A DNA stretch of 64,000 nt, taken from positions 682,001 to 746,000 of the forward strand of contig NZ_JAPZVN010000002.1 of NCBI RefSeq assembly GCF_027533845.1, in the 5' to 3' direction. Source of the stretch: Streptomyces sp. RPT161. Its GTDB lineage: Bacteria; Actinomycetota; Actinomycetes; Streptomycetales; Streptomycetaceae. The position numbers were made by a program, and so were the translations under genes. Below the pieces are notes generated by a model. That model had not been told where the DNA came from. It ran no database searches and saw nothing but the letters and a program-made list of their open reading frames with translations. Each line of letters starts with the position of its first letter. The stretch's first letter is position 1. Below are positions 33,609 through 43,496 of this stretch, one piece after another.

Positions 33609-35623
33609 TACGCGGCCCTCCTGACGTCGCGTACCAGCGCGGACACCGCGTCCGCGCGCAACTCGTCCAAAGTGACGGCGGTACCGGACAGTTCACGGGC
33701 GAGCGCACCCGCGAGCCCCAGCCGAACCGGTCCGCTCTCGCAGTCCACGACCACCGACGCCACTCCCTCGGCGGCCAGCAGCCGCGCCGCGCGCGCCGCC
33801 AGCGCCACCGGCTCCGGCCCTCCGGTAGCGCGGCCGTCCGTCACCACGACCAGCAGCGGCCGCCGGGACGCGTCCCGCAGCCGCTCCACCCGCAGCACCT
33901 CGCGGGCCCTGAGCAGCCCGGCGGCCAGCGGAGTACGGCCACCGGTCGGCAGCTTCTCCAGCCGGGTCGCGCCCGCCTCCACCGAGGAGGTCGGCGGCAG
34001 GGCCAGTTCCGCGCCGGTGCCGCGGAAGGTCACCAACCCCACCTTGTCGCGCCGCTGGTAGGCGTCGAGCAGCAGCGAGAGCACCGCGCCCTTCACCGCG
34101 GCCATCCGCTGCCGGGCCGCCATCGAACCGGAGGCGTCGACCACGAACAGCACCAGATTGCCCTCCCGGCCCTCCCGTACCGCCTGCCGCAGGTCGTCCT
34201 TGCGCAGCACGAGACCGGGACCGCTGCGCCCGCGCGCCCGCTGGTGCGGGGCGGCGGCGGTCACGGTGGCGGCCAGGTGCAGCTTGGTCAGCGCGCCCCG
34301 GGGGCGGCGGGCGCCGGTGGTGCGGCCGTGCTCGGTACGCGCCCGGGAGCGCCGCCCGGCGACGCCGTCGCCAAGTCCCGAGACGGTGAGGGTCTTCGTG
34401 CGGAACGGCTCGGTGGCGGCCACCGCGGCCTGCTCGGCGCCGCCGGGCGCGGGACCCGCCGCGTCACCGCTCGGGTCGGGCTGCCGCTCGTCGGGCCGTT
34501 CACCGGAGCGCTGGTCGGGGACGGCCGGGTCGCCCGCCGGCCCGTCCTGCGGGGGCTGCCCACCGCCGTCCGGGCCGCCGGGGCCGTCCGGATCCGGGTC
34601 GTCGTCCTCGCCGCGGGACTCCTCCAGCGTCTCGTCCAGCTTCTGCTCGTCCAGCCCCGGTGCGTCGAACGGGTTGCGGCGGCGCCGGTGCGGCAGGGCC
34701 AGCAGCGCGGCCTGCCGTACGTCCTCGTCCAGCACCTCGGTACGGCCCGCCCAGGCGGCCAGCGCGGTGGCGGTGCGGGCGGTCACGATGTCCGCGCGCA
34801 TCCCGTCCACCTCGAAAGCCGCGCACACCGCGGCGATCTGGCGCAGCGCGGCGTCGCCGAGCCGCACCGACGGCAGCAACCCGCGTGCGGCGGCGATGCG
34901 TTGGCGCAGCTCGTCCTCCTCGGCCGCCCAGCGCGCGGCGAACGCCGCCGGATCCTCGTCGTACGCCAGCCGCCTGCGCACCACCTCGACCCGCTGGTCC
35001 GGCTCGCGGGACGCCGACACCTCCACGGTGAGCCCGAACCGGTCGAGCAACTGCGGGCGCAGTTCGCCCTCTTCGGGGTTCATCGTGCCGACGAGCAGGA
35101 AGCGCGCGGCGTGCCGCACCGAGACGCCCTCGCGCTCGACGTGCGAGGCGCCCATCGCGGCGGCGTCCAGCAGCAGGTCGACCAGGTGGTCGTGGAGCAG
35201 GTTGACCTCGTCGACGTAGAGCACCCCGCGGTGCGCGGCGGCCAGCAGACCGGGCTCGAAGGCCTTCTCGCCCTCGGCCAGGGCCCGTTCGATGTCCAGT
35301 GCGCCCACCAGCCGGTCCTCGGAGGCGCCCACCGGCAGCTCCACCATCCGCGCCGGACGGTGCGCTCCACCGTCCGCCGGGTCGTGCGGGCCGTCCGGGC
35401 AGGCCGGGTCCGGTGCCTGCGGGTCACAGGAGAAGCGGCACCCCGGCACCACCTCGACCGTCGGCATCAACGCCGAAAGCGCCCGTACCGCGGTCGACTT
35501 GGCGGTGCCCTTCTCACCCCGCACCAGCACACCGCCGACCGCCGGGGAGACGGCGTTCAGCAGCAGCGCCAGCCGCAGGTCGTCCATCCCGACGATCGCC
35601 GTGAAGGGGTAGTGGGTGCTCAC
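33608..35623 (-). CDS. Mg/Co-chelatase I/D fusion (AAA+ plus von Willebrand A)
   Basis: A 671-aa fusion of a ChlI/BchI-like AAA+ ATPase and a ChlD/CobT-like vWA domain. Walker A is VRGEKGTAKSTAVRAL; Walker B VLYVDEVNLLHDHLVD; then comes an acidic, Pro/Gly-rich linker (about residues 330-420), and the C-terminal MIDAS motif VVDASGSMAAR with VVTDGRAT. It would power cobalt insertion together with a large CobN-type subunit, but no cobN is in the window. The GTG at 35623 follows AGGAGG; the upstream ATG lacks support. Confidence 0.9.
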   Translation of the reverse strand: MSTHYPFTAIVGMDDLRLALLLNAVSPAVGGVLVRGEKGTAKSTAVRALSALMPTVEVVPGCRFSCDPQAPDPACPDGPHDPADGGAHRPARMVELPVGASEDRLVGALDIERALAEGEKAFEPGLLAAAHRGVLYVDEVNLLHDHLVDLLLDAAAMGASHVEREGVSVRHAARFLLVGTMNPEEGELRPQLLDRFGLTVEVSASREPDQRVEVVRRRLAYDEDPAAFAARWAAEEDELRQRIAAARGLLPSVRLGDAALRQIAAVCAAFEVDGMRADIVTARTATALAAWAGRTEVLDEDVRQAALLALPHRRRRNPFDAPGLDEQKLDETLEESRGEDDDPDPDGPGGPDGGGQPPQDGPAGDPAVPDQRSGERPDERQPDPSGDAAGPAPGGAEQAAVAATEPFRTKTLTVSGLGDGVAGRRSRARTEHGRTTGARRPRGALTKLHLAATVTAAAPHQRARGRSGPGLVLRKDDLRQAVREGREGNLVLFVVDASGSMAARQRMAAVKGAVLSLLLDAYQRRDKVGLVTFRGTGAELALPPTSSVEAGATRLEKLPTGGRTPLAAGLLRAREVLRVERLRDASRRPLLVVVTDGRATGGPEPVALAARAARLLAAEGVASVVVDCESGPVRLGLAGALARELSGTAVTLDELRADAVSALVRDVRRAA

Positions 35624-35652
35624 GCCGGGATTCCTCCTACGAGTGATGGATG

Positions 35653-37161
35653 TCACGGTGCCCCCGGAGCCAGGAACGGGAGACCGGCGGGCACGCCGTC
35701 CTCGATGAGCCGCAGCAGAGCCGCGGTGTCGGCGTGCTCCTCGATCAGGTCGCCGAGGCGGTCCAACTGCTCCTCGCGCAGCGCGGCGAAGCTGGTGTCC
35801 GGCGCCGGTACGAAGCGGCGCCCGGCCGCCCGCGCCACCTCGCGCAGGAACGCCCGGCGGAAGCCGTCGCTCTCCAGCGAGCCGTGCCAGTGCGTGCCCC
35901 AGACCGCGCCCACCCGCACCCCGTCCAGGAACGGCTCGCCGCCGTCGTCGAGTCGGGCCAGGCCATGGTGGATCTCGTAGCCCTCGACCGGCTCGCCCAG
36001 CGCCTTGCCGGACGGGCGGGCGAGGGTCTTGCGCGGTGCGAACCGGACCCGCACCGGCAGCAGTCCGAGCCCCTCGACGGTTCCGGCGCGCGACTCGACC
36101 TCGTCCTCGATGGTCCGCCCGAGGGCCTGGAAGCCGCCGCAGATGCCCAGCACCGGCCTGCCCTCGGCGGCTCGCCGCCGTACCGCGTCGGCCAGTCCCC
36201 GCTCCCGCAGCCAGCGCAGGGCCTTGACGGTGCCGCGGGTGCCGGGCAGCACCACCAGATCGGCGTCGGCCAGTTCCTCCGGCCGGTCCACGAAGCGCAC
36301 CACCACACCGGGTTCCGCGGCCAGCGCGTCCACGTCGGTGAAGTTGGACATCAGCGGTACGGCGGCGACCGCCACCCGCAACACGTCCTCGCCGTACGGC
36401 GGAGCCGAGTTGGACTCCCGGACCGTGCCGCGCAGCGACACCCGAAGGCCGTCCTCCTCGTCGATGCCCAACCCGTGCGCGTACGGCAGCACACCGAACG
36501 TGGCGCGTCCGGTGAGGCCGCGCAGCATCTCCAACCCGGGCTCCAGCAGCGAGACGTCGCCGCGGAACTTGTTCACAAGGTACCCGGCGAGCAGTGCCTG
36601 GTCCTCGCGGCCGAGCAGCGCGGTGGTGCCGAAGAAGGAGGCGAAGACACCGCCGCGGTCGATGTCACCGACCACCACCACCGGAAGCCGGGCGGCGCGC
36701 GCCAGGCCCATGTTGACGATGTCGGTGCGGCGCAGGTTGATCTCCGCGGGGCTGCCCGCGCCCTCGCAGATCACCACGTCATGGGTGTCACGCAACCGCT
36801 GGAGGCAGTCCGTGACGGTTTCGAGCAGTCTCTCCTGGCGGCCGCTGTGGTAGCCGCGGGCGCTCAACTCGCCCACCGGCTTGCCCAGTAGCACCACCTG
36901 GCTGGTGCTGTCGCCGCCGGGCTTGAGCAGCACCGGGTTCATCAGCGCGCTCGGCTCGACCCGGGCGGCCTGCGCCTGCATCGCCTGGGCGCGGCCGATC
37001 TCCGCGCCGTCGCGGGTGACGAAGGAGTTCAGCGACATGTTCTGCGCCTTGAACGGGGCGACGCTGACACCCCTGCGGGCCAGCCAGCGGCAGATGCCCG
37101 CCGTCACCACGCTCTTGCCCGCGTCCGACGTGGTACCCGCGACCAACAGCCCACCGCTCAC
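35653..37161 (-). CDS. cobQ: cobyric acid synthase
   Basis: A 502-aa CobQ. The N-terminal P-loop is [17 protein letters not shown]; then [13 protein letters not shown] and [14 protein letters not shown]. The C-terminal glutamine amidotransferase domain has its cysteine in [12 protein letters not shown] and [10 protein letters not shown] with the conserved histidines. It amidates the b, d, e and g side chains. The GTG start overlaps the cobD stop (GTGA), with GGGGGA as ribosome site. Confidence 0.96.
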   Translation of the reverse strand: MSGGLLVAGTTSDAGKSVVTAGICRWLARRGVSVAPFKAQNMSLNSFVTRDGAEIGRAQAMQAQAARVEPSALMNPVLLKPGGDSTSQVVLLGKPVGELSARGYHSGRQERLLETVTDCLQRLRDTHDVVICEGAGSPAEINLRRTDIVNMGLARAARLPVVVVGDIDRGGVFASFFGTTALLGREDQALLAGYLVNKFRGDVSLLEPGLEMLRGLTGRATFGVLPYAHGLGIDEEDGLRVSLRGTVRESNSAPPYGEDVLRVAVAAVPLMSNFTDVDALAAEPGVVVRFVDRPEELADADLVVLPGTRGTVKALRWLRERGLADAVRRRAAEGRPVLGICGGFQALGRTIEDEVESRAGTVEGLGLLPVRVRFAPRKTLARPSGKALGEPVEGYEIHHGLARLDDGGEPFLDGVRVGAVWGTHWHGSLESDGFRRAFLREVARAAGRRFVPAPDTSFAALREEQLDRLGDLIEEHADTAALLRLIEDGVPAGLPFLAPGAP

Positions 37162-38108
37162 CGCGTCCCCCTTCCGCTTCCGCGCAGTACGTACCGGCCC
37201 GCGACACAGGTGGCCAGCGCCAGCGCGCTCACCCGGCGGGAAAGCCGTACCGCGCGCTCGATGTCCGCCACCTCCACCGGCCGGTTGCCGTCCCCCAGCA
37301 CCGGGCGGCGCTCGATCCGGCCGCCGTAGGAGAGTGTTCCGCCCAGCCGTACCCCCAGGGCGCCCGCGAACGACGCCTCCACCGGACCGGCGTTGGGGCT
37401 CGGGTGCTTGGGGCCGTCCGTCCGCCAAGTGCGCCAGGCCGCACGGCGGTTGGGCGCGGCGAGCACGGTGAGGGCGGCGGTCAACCGCGAACCGGGGTAG
37501 CCCGCGACGTCGTCCAGCCGGGCGGACGCCCAGCCGAACCGCCGGTAGCGCGGCGAGCGGTGACCGACCATCGCGTCCAGGGTGTTGACCGCCCGGAACC
37601 CGACCAGCCCCGGCACGCCGCCGAGCGCGCCCCACACCAGGGCGCCGACCACCGCGTCCGAGGTGTTCTCCGCGACCGACTCCACCACGGCGCGGGCGAT
37701 CTGCTGCCCGTCCAGCGCCTGCGGGTCCCGGCCGCACAGGTGCGGCAGCCGCTCCCGGGCCAGCCGCAGGTCCCCGGCGGCCAGCGCGGCGCCGACGGTA
37801 CGGGCTTCGCGGGCCAGCGAGGTGCCGCCCAGCACGGCCCAGGTCGCCGCGCCGGTCAGCGCCACCGAGGCGGCGGGGGAGCGGCGGGCCAGCCGGGAGG
37901 CCGCGGTGGCGGCGGCCACCGCGCCGCCCGCGCACAGCGCGGTGAAGACGGTGCCGCGGGCGCGGTCGTCCCGCCACAGGGCGCGTTCACAGGCGGCGGC
38001 GGCCCGGCCGAACGCGGCGACCGGATGCCCCCGGCGCGGGTCACCGGTGAGCAGGTCGCCCGCGAAGCCAAGGACCGCGCCGTACCCGAAGAGACGGTCG
38101 GCACGCAT
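37158..38108 (-). CDS. cobD: adenosylcobinamide-phosphate synthase CobD/CbiB
   Basis: A 316-aa integral membrane protein. It carries the CbiB signatures [51 protein letters not shown] and [20 protein letters not shown]. It joins the aminopropanol (phosphate) arm to cobyric acid. It is the first gene of the minus-strand cob operon and lies just behind a cobalamin riboswitch, which should shut the operon down when B12 is plentiful. Confidence 0.95.
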   Translation of the reverse strand: MRADRLFGYGAVLGFAGDLLTGDPRRGHPVAAFGRAAAACERALWRDDRARGTVFTALCAGGAVAAATAASRLARRSPAASVALTGAATWAVLGGTSLAREARTVGAALAAGDLRLARERLPHLCGRDPQALDGQQIARAVVESVAENTSDAVVGALVWGALGGVPGLVGFRAVNTLDAMVGHRSPRYRRFGWASARLDDVAGYPGSRLTAALTVLAAPNRRAAWRTWRTDGPKHPSPNAGPVEASFAGALGVRLGGTLSYGGRIERRPVLGDGNRPVEVADIERAVRLSRRVSALALATCVAGRYVLRGSGRGTR

Positions 38109-38221
38109 GGGTCAGACCGCCGTCGTTCCTCGGCGCGGGTGTGGCGTCAGGGCGAAGGGTGGTGTGCCGCGCATGGCAGGAGTCCTCACTCAGGGTCCGC
38201 GCCCTGGTTCGACGTGACCGG

Positions 38222-38400
38222 CGATGAGAGTCTCCTGGCTCCCGGATCGGCGCGCCCCCTGGCCTTCCAGCCGATCGCTCGGCCGTGACCCTCGGGTGGG
38301 AACGCACTCCCCGGTGACAGTGGCGGGACCGCGCCGGATTCACACCGGCTTCCTCTCCTGTCGCCGTTTGGGCTTGTTGGTGCCGTATGGCACCGGGCAG
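38222..38400 (-). ncRNA. cobalamin riboswitch upstream of cobD
   Basis: On the minus strand the leader contains the B12 box AGCCAGGAGA (38240-38231), the upstream conserved GCCGGTGTGAATCCGGC (about 38349-38333), GCCACTGTCACC, and a GGTGCC-GTAT-GGCACC hairpin (38394-38379). Order and spacing fit the class I cobalamin aptamer. It ends about 110 nt before the cobD ATG. The remaining bases 38109-38221 and 38401-38500 hold no gene. Confidence 0.92.
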
Positions 38401-38500
38401 TCCACCACGCTGCGGGAACGGCAGTCAACTGGGCTTTGACCGACCAGGGGTGAGTGTGCGAAGCCCCACACGCGGCGCGCACGGCGTGCGCGCCCCGCGC

Positions 38501-38695
38501 TCAGCCCGCGATGAGATAGAGGCCGTAGGCGACGGCCGCCGCGCACACGGCGAAGGCCGCGTACCCGGTGGTGCGCGCCGACTGCTGCTGCTTGGACAGA
38601 CCGACGATGCCGAGGGTGAACAGGCCCACCAGGCCGACGGTCGCGACCAGGCTCACGCCCGCTACCGAGGCCAGGGCGCTCCAGTCGATGTTCAC
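38501..38695 (-). CDS. small membrane protein coupled to the phosphate transporter
   Basis: A 64-aa protein with two hydrophobic helices (SLVATVGLVGLFTLGIVGL and YAAFAVCAAAVAYGLYLIAG) joined by SKQQQSARTTG. The GTG start overlaps the stop of the Pit transporter gene (GTGA), so it is co-translated and probably a partner or regulator of the transporter. No characterised family known to me. Confidence 0.85.
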   Translation of the reverse strand: MNIDWSALASVAGVSLVATVGLVGLFTLGIVGLSKQQQSARTTGYAAFAVCAAAVAYGLYLIAG

Positions 38696-39921
38696 AGTGC
38701 GGCTTCCTTCCGGGTGGCGTTCGGCTGCGGGGCCGGGATGGTGGCGGTGAGCGCCGGGTCGGCGGCGAAGGCGTCGAACGCCGGGGCGGCGGCCGGTTGC
38801 CGCGGCGGCACCAGCTCGTCGATGTCGTTGACGTTGGTGTGGTCCACCGGCTTGCGCATCGAGACCAGCCAGGATCCGGCGCATACGGCAAGACCGAGCA
38901 GACCGACCAGCAGCACGCCCCAACCACCCTGCAGGGCGACGAACGTGGCGCCTCCGGCCACCAGTCCGGCGGCGGGCAGGGTGATCAGCCAGGACAGCAC
39001 CATGCGCCGCACCACGCCCCAGCGCACCACCGCGCCCTGCCGGCCGAGCCCGGTGCCGGTGACCGCTCCGGAGACCACATGGGTGGTGGACAGTGCGAAG
39101 CCCAGGTGGGAGGAGGCGAGGATGGTGGTGGCGGCGGCGGTCTGGGCGGCGAAACCCTGCGGCGGCTGGATGTCGGTGAGCTTCTTGCCCATGGTGCGGA
39201 TGATCCGCCAACCGCCCAGGTAGGTACCGAGGCCCATGGCGCTCGCGGCGGCCAGGATGACCCACAGCGGCGGGTCGGAGTGCGGGGCGACCATGCCGCC
39301 GGTGACCAGCGCCAGGGTGATGACTCCCATGGTCTTCTGGGCGTCGCTGGTGCCGTGCGCGAGTGAGACCAGGGCGGCGGAGGCGATCTGGCCCGCGCGG
39401 TAGCCCTTCGAGGTGGCCTCGGGGTCGGCGTTCCGGCCGACGCGGTAGGTCACCCTGGTCGCCAGCATCGCGGCCAAACCGGCGACGAACGGTGAGACCA
39501 CCGCCGGGATGAGGATCTTCATCACGATGGCGTTGCCGTGGATGCCGTGCGCTCCGACGGCCACCAGCGTCGCGCCGATCAGCCCGCCGAACAGGGCGTG
39601 CGAGGAACTGGATGGTAGTCCGGCGAGCCAGGTCACCAGATTCCAGACAATGGCGCCGACCAGCGCCGCGAAGATCACTTCGGGTTTGACCCCGGCTTTT
39701 TCGTCGATGATTCCGCCGGAAATCGTCTTGGCCACCTGGACCGAGAGGAACGCGCCGACGAGGTTGAGGACTGCCGACATCGCCACCGCCGCCTTCGGCG
39801 CTAGCGCCCCGGTGGAAATGGTGGTGGCCATGGCGTTGGCGGTGTCATGGAAACCGTTCGTGAAATCGAACACGAGAGCGGTGACGATCACGACTCCGAT
39901 GAGCAGCGTGAGGTGTTCCAT
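38692..39921 (-). CDS. pitH: low-affinity inorganic phosphate transporter (Pit family)
   Basis: A 409-aa membrane protein of the PiT family. The duplicated PiT signature is visible as FDFTNGFHDTANAMATTISTG and SLAHGTSDAQKTMGVI, together with GLPSSSSHALFGGLIGA and SSHLGFALSTTHVVSGAV. It takes up phosphate (often as metal-phosphate) with protons. The C-terminal 60 residues are a variable cytoplasmic tail. A PHO box upstream suggests control by PhoP; in S. coelicolor the Pit gene of this neighbourhood (pitH2, from memory) is Pho-regulated. Confidence 0.94.
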   Translation of the reverse strand: MEHLTLLIGVVIVTALVFDFTNGFHDTANAMATTISTGALAPKAAVAMSAVLNLVGAFLSVQVAKTISGGIIDEKAGVKPEVIFAALVGAIVWNLVTWLAGLPSSSSHALFGGLIGATLVAVGAHGIHGNAIVMKILIPAVVSPFVAGLAAMLATRVTYRVGRNADPEATSKGYRAGQIASAALVSLAHGTSDAQKTMGVITLALVTGGMVAPHSDPPLWVILAAASAMGLGTYLGGWRIIRTMGKKLTDIQPPQGFAAQTAAATTILASSHLGFALSTTHVVSGAVTGTGLGRQGAVVRWGVVRRMVLSWLITLPAAGLVAGGATFVALQGGWGVLLVGLLGLAVCAGSWLVSMRKPVDHTNVNDIDELVPPRQPAAAPAFDAFAADPALTATIPAPQPNATRKEAAL

Positions 39922-39959
39922 TCACCCAGACAATCGTTCGGGCGGGCAGCGACGCGGCG

Positions 39960-39992
39960 ACCGTACGGACTGAGTGTGAACGAAAGGTTAAC
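39960..39992 (-). promoter_or_regulatory. PHO box of the Pit transporter gene
   Basis: Read on the minus strand, three consecutive 11-bp units occur: GTTAACCTTTC, GTTCACACTCA and GTCCGTACGGT. The first two match the GTTCACC-type PhoP repeat well, the third weakly. The array ends 38 nt before the start codon, consistent with PhoP control of transcription. Confidence 0.7.
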
Positions 39993-40122
39993 GACATACG
40001 CCCTGCCGGTGCGGGGGACGCGGATCGCGCCAGGTTTCCCCGGGAAATCGGAATGGCGCGGAACCTTCGGGCCGCGTGGGGACGCGGTCGCGGGACTTCG
40101 GCGCGCACCGGAGGGGGCCGGG

Positions 40123-41514
40123 TCAGTGGCGGCCCGAGATCCGGTCGGCGAGCTGGGCCAGCCGGTCGGTGCGGGTGGAGCGGGCGGCCCGCTCGCGGCC
40201 GTCCGCGGCACGGTACGCCGCGTACAGGCCGTGCACTCCGAGCCAGCGGAACGGCTCCGGTTCCCAGCGCCGCACCCGGTGGCCCACCCACGGCAGCCCG
40301 GTCAGCTCGGTCGCCGCGCCCTGGCCGGAGTCCAACTGGACCAGGTCGCGCAGCGTACGGGCCGCCAGGTTCGCCGTGGCGACGCCGCTGCCCACGTAGC
40401 CGCCCGCCCATCCGAGGCCGGTCGCCCGGTCCAGCTCGACGCTCGCGCACCAGTCCCGCGGCACGCCCAGCACGCCCGACCAGGCGTGGTCGATCGCCAC
40501 CCCGGCGGTCGCCGGGAAGAAGCGGACCAGGATCTCCCGCAGCGCCGCCACCGTCGACTCCTGGGTCCGGCCGTCGTTGTCCGTACGCGAACCGAAGCGG
40601 TACGGGATGCCGCGCCCGCCCAGCGCTATGCGGTCGTCGGCGGTGCGCTGCGCGTACATGTAGGCGTGCGCCATGTCGCCCAGCGTCTCCATGCCCTCCC
40701 ACCCGATGGTGTCCCACACGCGCCGCGGCAGCGGCTCGGTGACGATCATCGAGGAGTTCATCGGCAGCCAGGACCGCCGCTGCCCCCGGATCCCGGCCGT
40801 GAAGCCCTCGGTGCAGCGCAGCACGTAGGGCGCCCGCACCGTGCCGTACGGGGTGATCGCGTGTTTCGGCCGGATCTCGGTCACCGGGGTTGACTCGTGG
40901 ATCACCACGCCCAGCGCCTCGGCCGCCGCCGCGAGCCCGTGCACCAGCTTCACCGGGTGGATCCGCGCGCCGTGCGGCGTCCAGGTGCCGCCGACGGTGC
41001 CCGCCACCCGGATCCGCTCGGCGGCCCCCGCGGCGCCCAGCAGCAGCCGGTCCTTCTCGCCGAACGCCGTCTCGGCCTCGTGGAACGCCTTCAGCCGGGC
41101 CAACTGGGCTGGGGTGCGGGCGACTTCGAGCACCCCGCCCTTGTGGATGTCGGCGTCGATGCCCTCCTCCTCGGCGACCCGGATCACCTCGTCCACGGTG
41201 TCGTTCATGGCCCGCTGCAGCCGCACCGCCGCGTCATGGCCGTGCAGCCTGGCGTACCGGTCGCGCCCGGCGATCCCGTTGTACAGCCAGCCGCCGTTGC
41301 GGCCGGAGGCGCCGTACCCGCAGAACCGGCTCTCCAGCACCACGATCCGGAGGAACGGCGCCGCCTTCTTCAGGTAGTACGCGGTCCACAGTCCGGTGTA
41401 GCCGCCGCCCACCACGCACACGTCGGCCGCGGCGTCGCCGGGCAGCGGCTCGCGCGGGGCGGGAGCGCCGGTGTTCGCGTACCAGAAGGAGATGCCGCCG
41501 TTGACGGTTGCCAT
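40123..41514 (-). CDS. FAD-dependent amine/amino-acid oxidoreductase (DAO family)
   Basis: A 463-aa flavoprotein of the DadA/OrdL/gamma-glutamylputrescine-oxidase type. The dinucleotide motif VCVVGGGYTGLWTAYYL is near residue 33, then ESRFCGYGASGRNGG typical of this family, HPVKLVHGLAAAAEALGV and the C-terminal GWAGGYVGSGVATANLAARTL. It probably oxidises an amine or N-methyl amino acid. The gene is divergent from a class II aldolase; no shared pathway is evident. Confidence 0.9.
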   Translation of the reverse strand: MATVNGGISFWYANTGAPAPREPLPGDAAADVCVVGGGYTGLWTAYYLKKAAPFLRIVVLESRFCGYGASGRNGGWLYNGIAGRDRYARLHGHDAAVRLQRAMNDTVDEVIRVAEEEGIDADIHKGGVLEVARTPAQLARLKAFHEAETAFGEKDRLLLGAAGAAERIRVAGTVGGTWTPHGARIHPVKLVHGLAAAAEALGVVIHESTPVTEIRPKHAITPYGTVRAPYVLRCTEGFTAGIRGQRRSWLPMNSSMIVTEPLPRRVWDTIGWEGMETLGDMAHAYMYAQRTADDRIALGGRGIPYRFGSRTDNDGRTQESTVAALREILVRFFPATAGVAIDHAWSGVLGVPRDWCASVELDRATGLGWAGGYVGSGVATANLAARTLRDLVQLDSGQGAATELTGLPWVGHRVRRWEPEPFRWLGVHGLYAAYRAADGRERAARSTRTDRLAQLADRISGRH

Positions 41515-41619
41515 GGGTGCCCTCGTGTCGTGATCGCTGCTGGTGGCGGGACGTTACTGCGCCTTTTTCCGTACCGGCAATGGACAACGTGTCAGGATCA
41601 CCACCCGGAGGTGCGGTGA

Positions 41620-42267
41620 ATGACGGCGGACAGCGAACTGGTGGCGGCGTGGCGCGAGGTGGTGGCCACGGCCCGGCGGACGGCCGACGAGGGACTGGTG
41701 GTCGGCACCTCGGGCAACGTCTCCGCCCGGGTCGGCGATCTGGTGCTGGTGACGCCCAGCGGAGTGCGGTACGACCGGCTCGGTGACGCGGACCTGGTCG
41801 CGGTCGGGCTCGACGGTGGTCAGCGGATCGGCTCGCTGCGGCCCACCAGCGAACTGCCCATGCACCTCGCGGTGTACCGGGCGACCGACGCCCGGGCCGT
41901 CGTGCACACCCATGCCGTGCACGCCACCGCGGTGTCCACGCTGGTGGACGAACTCCCCGCCGTCCACTACATGTGCGCGGCCCTCGGGGGCGCGGTGCGG
42001 GTCGCCGGGTACGCGACGTACGGCACCGAGGAACTGGCTCGCCACATGCTGGCGGCGCTCCGCGACCGCACGGGCTGCCTGCTGCGCAACCACGGCACGG
42101 TGGTGTACGCCGACACCCTGGAGACGGCCTACGACCACACCGCCCAACTCGAATGGATGTGCCACGTCTGGCTGACCGCCCGCGCGGCGGGCACGCCGTC
42201 GGTGCTCCCGGAGACGGAGATCGCCAGGGTCGCGGACCGCCTGCGCGGCTACGGGCAACAGGGGTGA
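41620..42267 (+). CDS. class II aldolase/adducin family protein (fuculose-phosphate aldolase-like)
   Basis: A 215-aa zinc aldolase. The family motifs are LVVGTSGNVSARVGDLVLVTPSGV, RPTSELPMHLAVYRATDARAVVHTHAVHATAVS (zinc histidines HTHAVH) and LLRNHGTVVYADTLETAY (third zinc histidine). Members cleave L-fuculose-1-phosphate, L-rhamnulose-phosphate or related sugar phosphates. The specific sugar cannot be told. It is followed by a perfect hairpin. Confidence 0.9.
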   Translation: MTADSELVAAWREVVATARRTADEGLVVGTSGNVSARVGDLVLVTPSGVRYDRLGDADLVAVGLDGGQRIGSLRPTSELPMHLAVYRATDARAVVHTHAVHATAVSTLVDELPAVHYMCAALGGAVRVAGYATYGTEELARHMLAALRDRTGCLLRNHGTVVYADTLETAYDHTAQLEWMCHVWLTARAAGTPSVLPETEIARVADRLRGYGQQG

Positions 42268-42274
42268 CGGGGTA

Positions 42275-42292
42275 CTGGGGGCTTGCCCCCAG
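42275..42292 (+). terminator. dispersed hairpin terminator after the aldolase gene
   Basis: CTGGGGGC-TT-GCCCCCAG, perfect, 8 nt after the stop, followed by AAGGAGA. The same element in two imperfect copies lies between ectA and ectB. Confidence 0.75.
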
Positions 42293-42365
42293 AAGGAGAG
42301 AGGGCCTTCACCCCTCCGCCCGCACCCAGTGGCCCGCCGCCGTGGCGCGATCGACACTGAAGTGG

Positions 42366-43496
42366 ATGCGCCTTCGTACTGCCGCCGCCCTGGCCGCCGC
42401 CGGTTCCCTCGGTGTCGGCGCGGTCGCCGTGGCCACCGGCCGGTGGGTGTCGGGGCTCGCCCTCAACCCGAGCCCCGACGGCCCGGCGGCCAGCCCCGCC
42501 TCCGCCCACGGCAAGCTGACCGTGCACGCGGTCGGTGCGGGGCAGGTCACCCTGACCCGGTCCCTCGCCTCGGCGCGCCCCGGCGTCTACGGGCTGAGCG
42601 CCCCGGGCTGCCACGCCACCGTCGGCCGGGTCCTGGAGACGACCCCGGACACCGTCACCCGCCGCCTGGAACGCGTCCAGTTCGGCAGGCTGGTGGACGG
42701 CGCCCAGGTGACCATGACCCCGCAGGCCTACACCGGCGAGCCGATGGGCGCGCACGGCCTGCCGTACCAGGAGGTGGCCGTCGACGGTGAACTCGGGCCG
42801 ATGCCCGCCTGGTTCGTGGCCGGGGCACGCGACACCTGGGTGATCACCGTGCACGGCCTGGGCACCACCCGCCGCCATCCACTGGTCGTGCTGCCGCTGC
42901 TGCACCGGCTGCGCTTCCCGGTGCTGCTGATCAGCTACCGCAACGACCCCGGCGCCCCGGCGTCGCCCGACGGCATAGGGCATCTGGGCGACACCGAGTG
43001 GCGCGACGTGGACGCCGCGGTGCGGTACGCGGTGCGCGAGGGCGCCCGCCGGGTGGTGCTGTACGGCTGGTCGACCGGCGCGGCGATGGCGCTGCGGGTG
43101 GCCGACCACTCGCCGCTGCGGGACCGGGTGAGCGGCCTGGTGCTGGACTCCCCGGTGCTCGACTGGCAGGCCGCGGTGCGCGGGCTGGCCCGCGGGCGCG
43201 GGGTGCCGGCTCCGTTGGTGCCGCTGGGGGTGCGCGCGGCCGCGGGCCGTACCGGGCTGCACGCGGACCGGCTCGCCGGCTCCGCCGACCCGGCACTGCT
43301 GTCCGTGCCCACCCTTATCGTGCACGGCCCGGGCGACACCCTCGCCCCTTGGCGGGCGTCGCGCGACTTCGCCGAGCGGCGGCGCGAACTCGTCACCCTG
43401 CACACCGTTGCGGACGCCGAGCACCAGGCGATGTGGAACGCCGATCCGCGGGGTTACGAGGAGGCGCTGCGGCGCTTCCTGACCCCGTTGATGTGA
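42366..43496 (+). CDS. alpha/beta-hydrolase, probably membrane-anchored
   Basis: A 376-aa hydrolase with an N-terminal hydrophobic segment (AAALAAAGSLGVGAVAVATGR) that may be a signal anchor. The fold is shown by VITVHGLGTTRRHPLVVLP, the nucleophile elbow VVLYGWSTGAAMAL (Ser), the acid region VPTLIVHGPGDTLAPW and the late histidine in DAEHQAMW. The substrate is unknown. A nested hairpin follows. Confidence 0.88.
   Translation: MRLRTAAALAAAGSLGVGAVAVATGRWVSGLALNPSPDGPAASPASAHGKLTVHAVGAGQVTLTRSLASARPGVYGLSAPGCHATVGRVLETTPDTVTRRLERVQFGRLVDGAQVTMTPQAYTGEPMGAHGLPYQEVAVDGELGPMPAWFVAGARDTWVITVHGLGTTRRHPLVVLPLLHRLRFPVLLISYRNDPGAPASPDGIGHLGDTEWRDVDAAVRYAVREGARRVVLYGWSTGAAMALRVADHSPLRDRVSGLVLDSPVLDWQAAVRGLARGRGVPAPLVPLGVRAAAGRTGLHADRLAGSADPALLSVPTLIVHGPGDTLAPWRASRDFAERRRELVTLHTVADAEHQAMWNADPRGYEEALRRFLTPLM

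Noticed and set aside
35650-36891. A 413-codon plus-strand frame opposite cobQ
   Set aside because: cobQ on the other strand is unmistakable and the plus frame has no domain.
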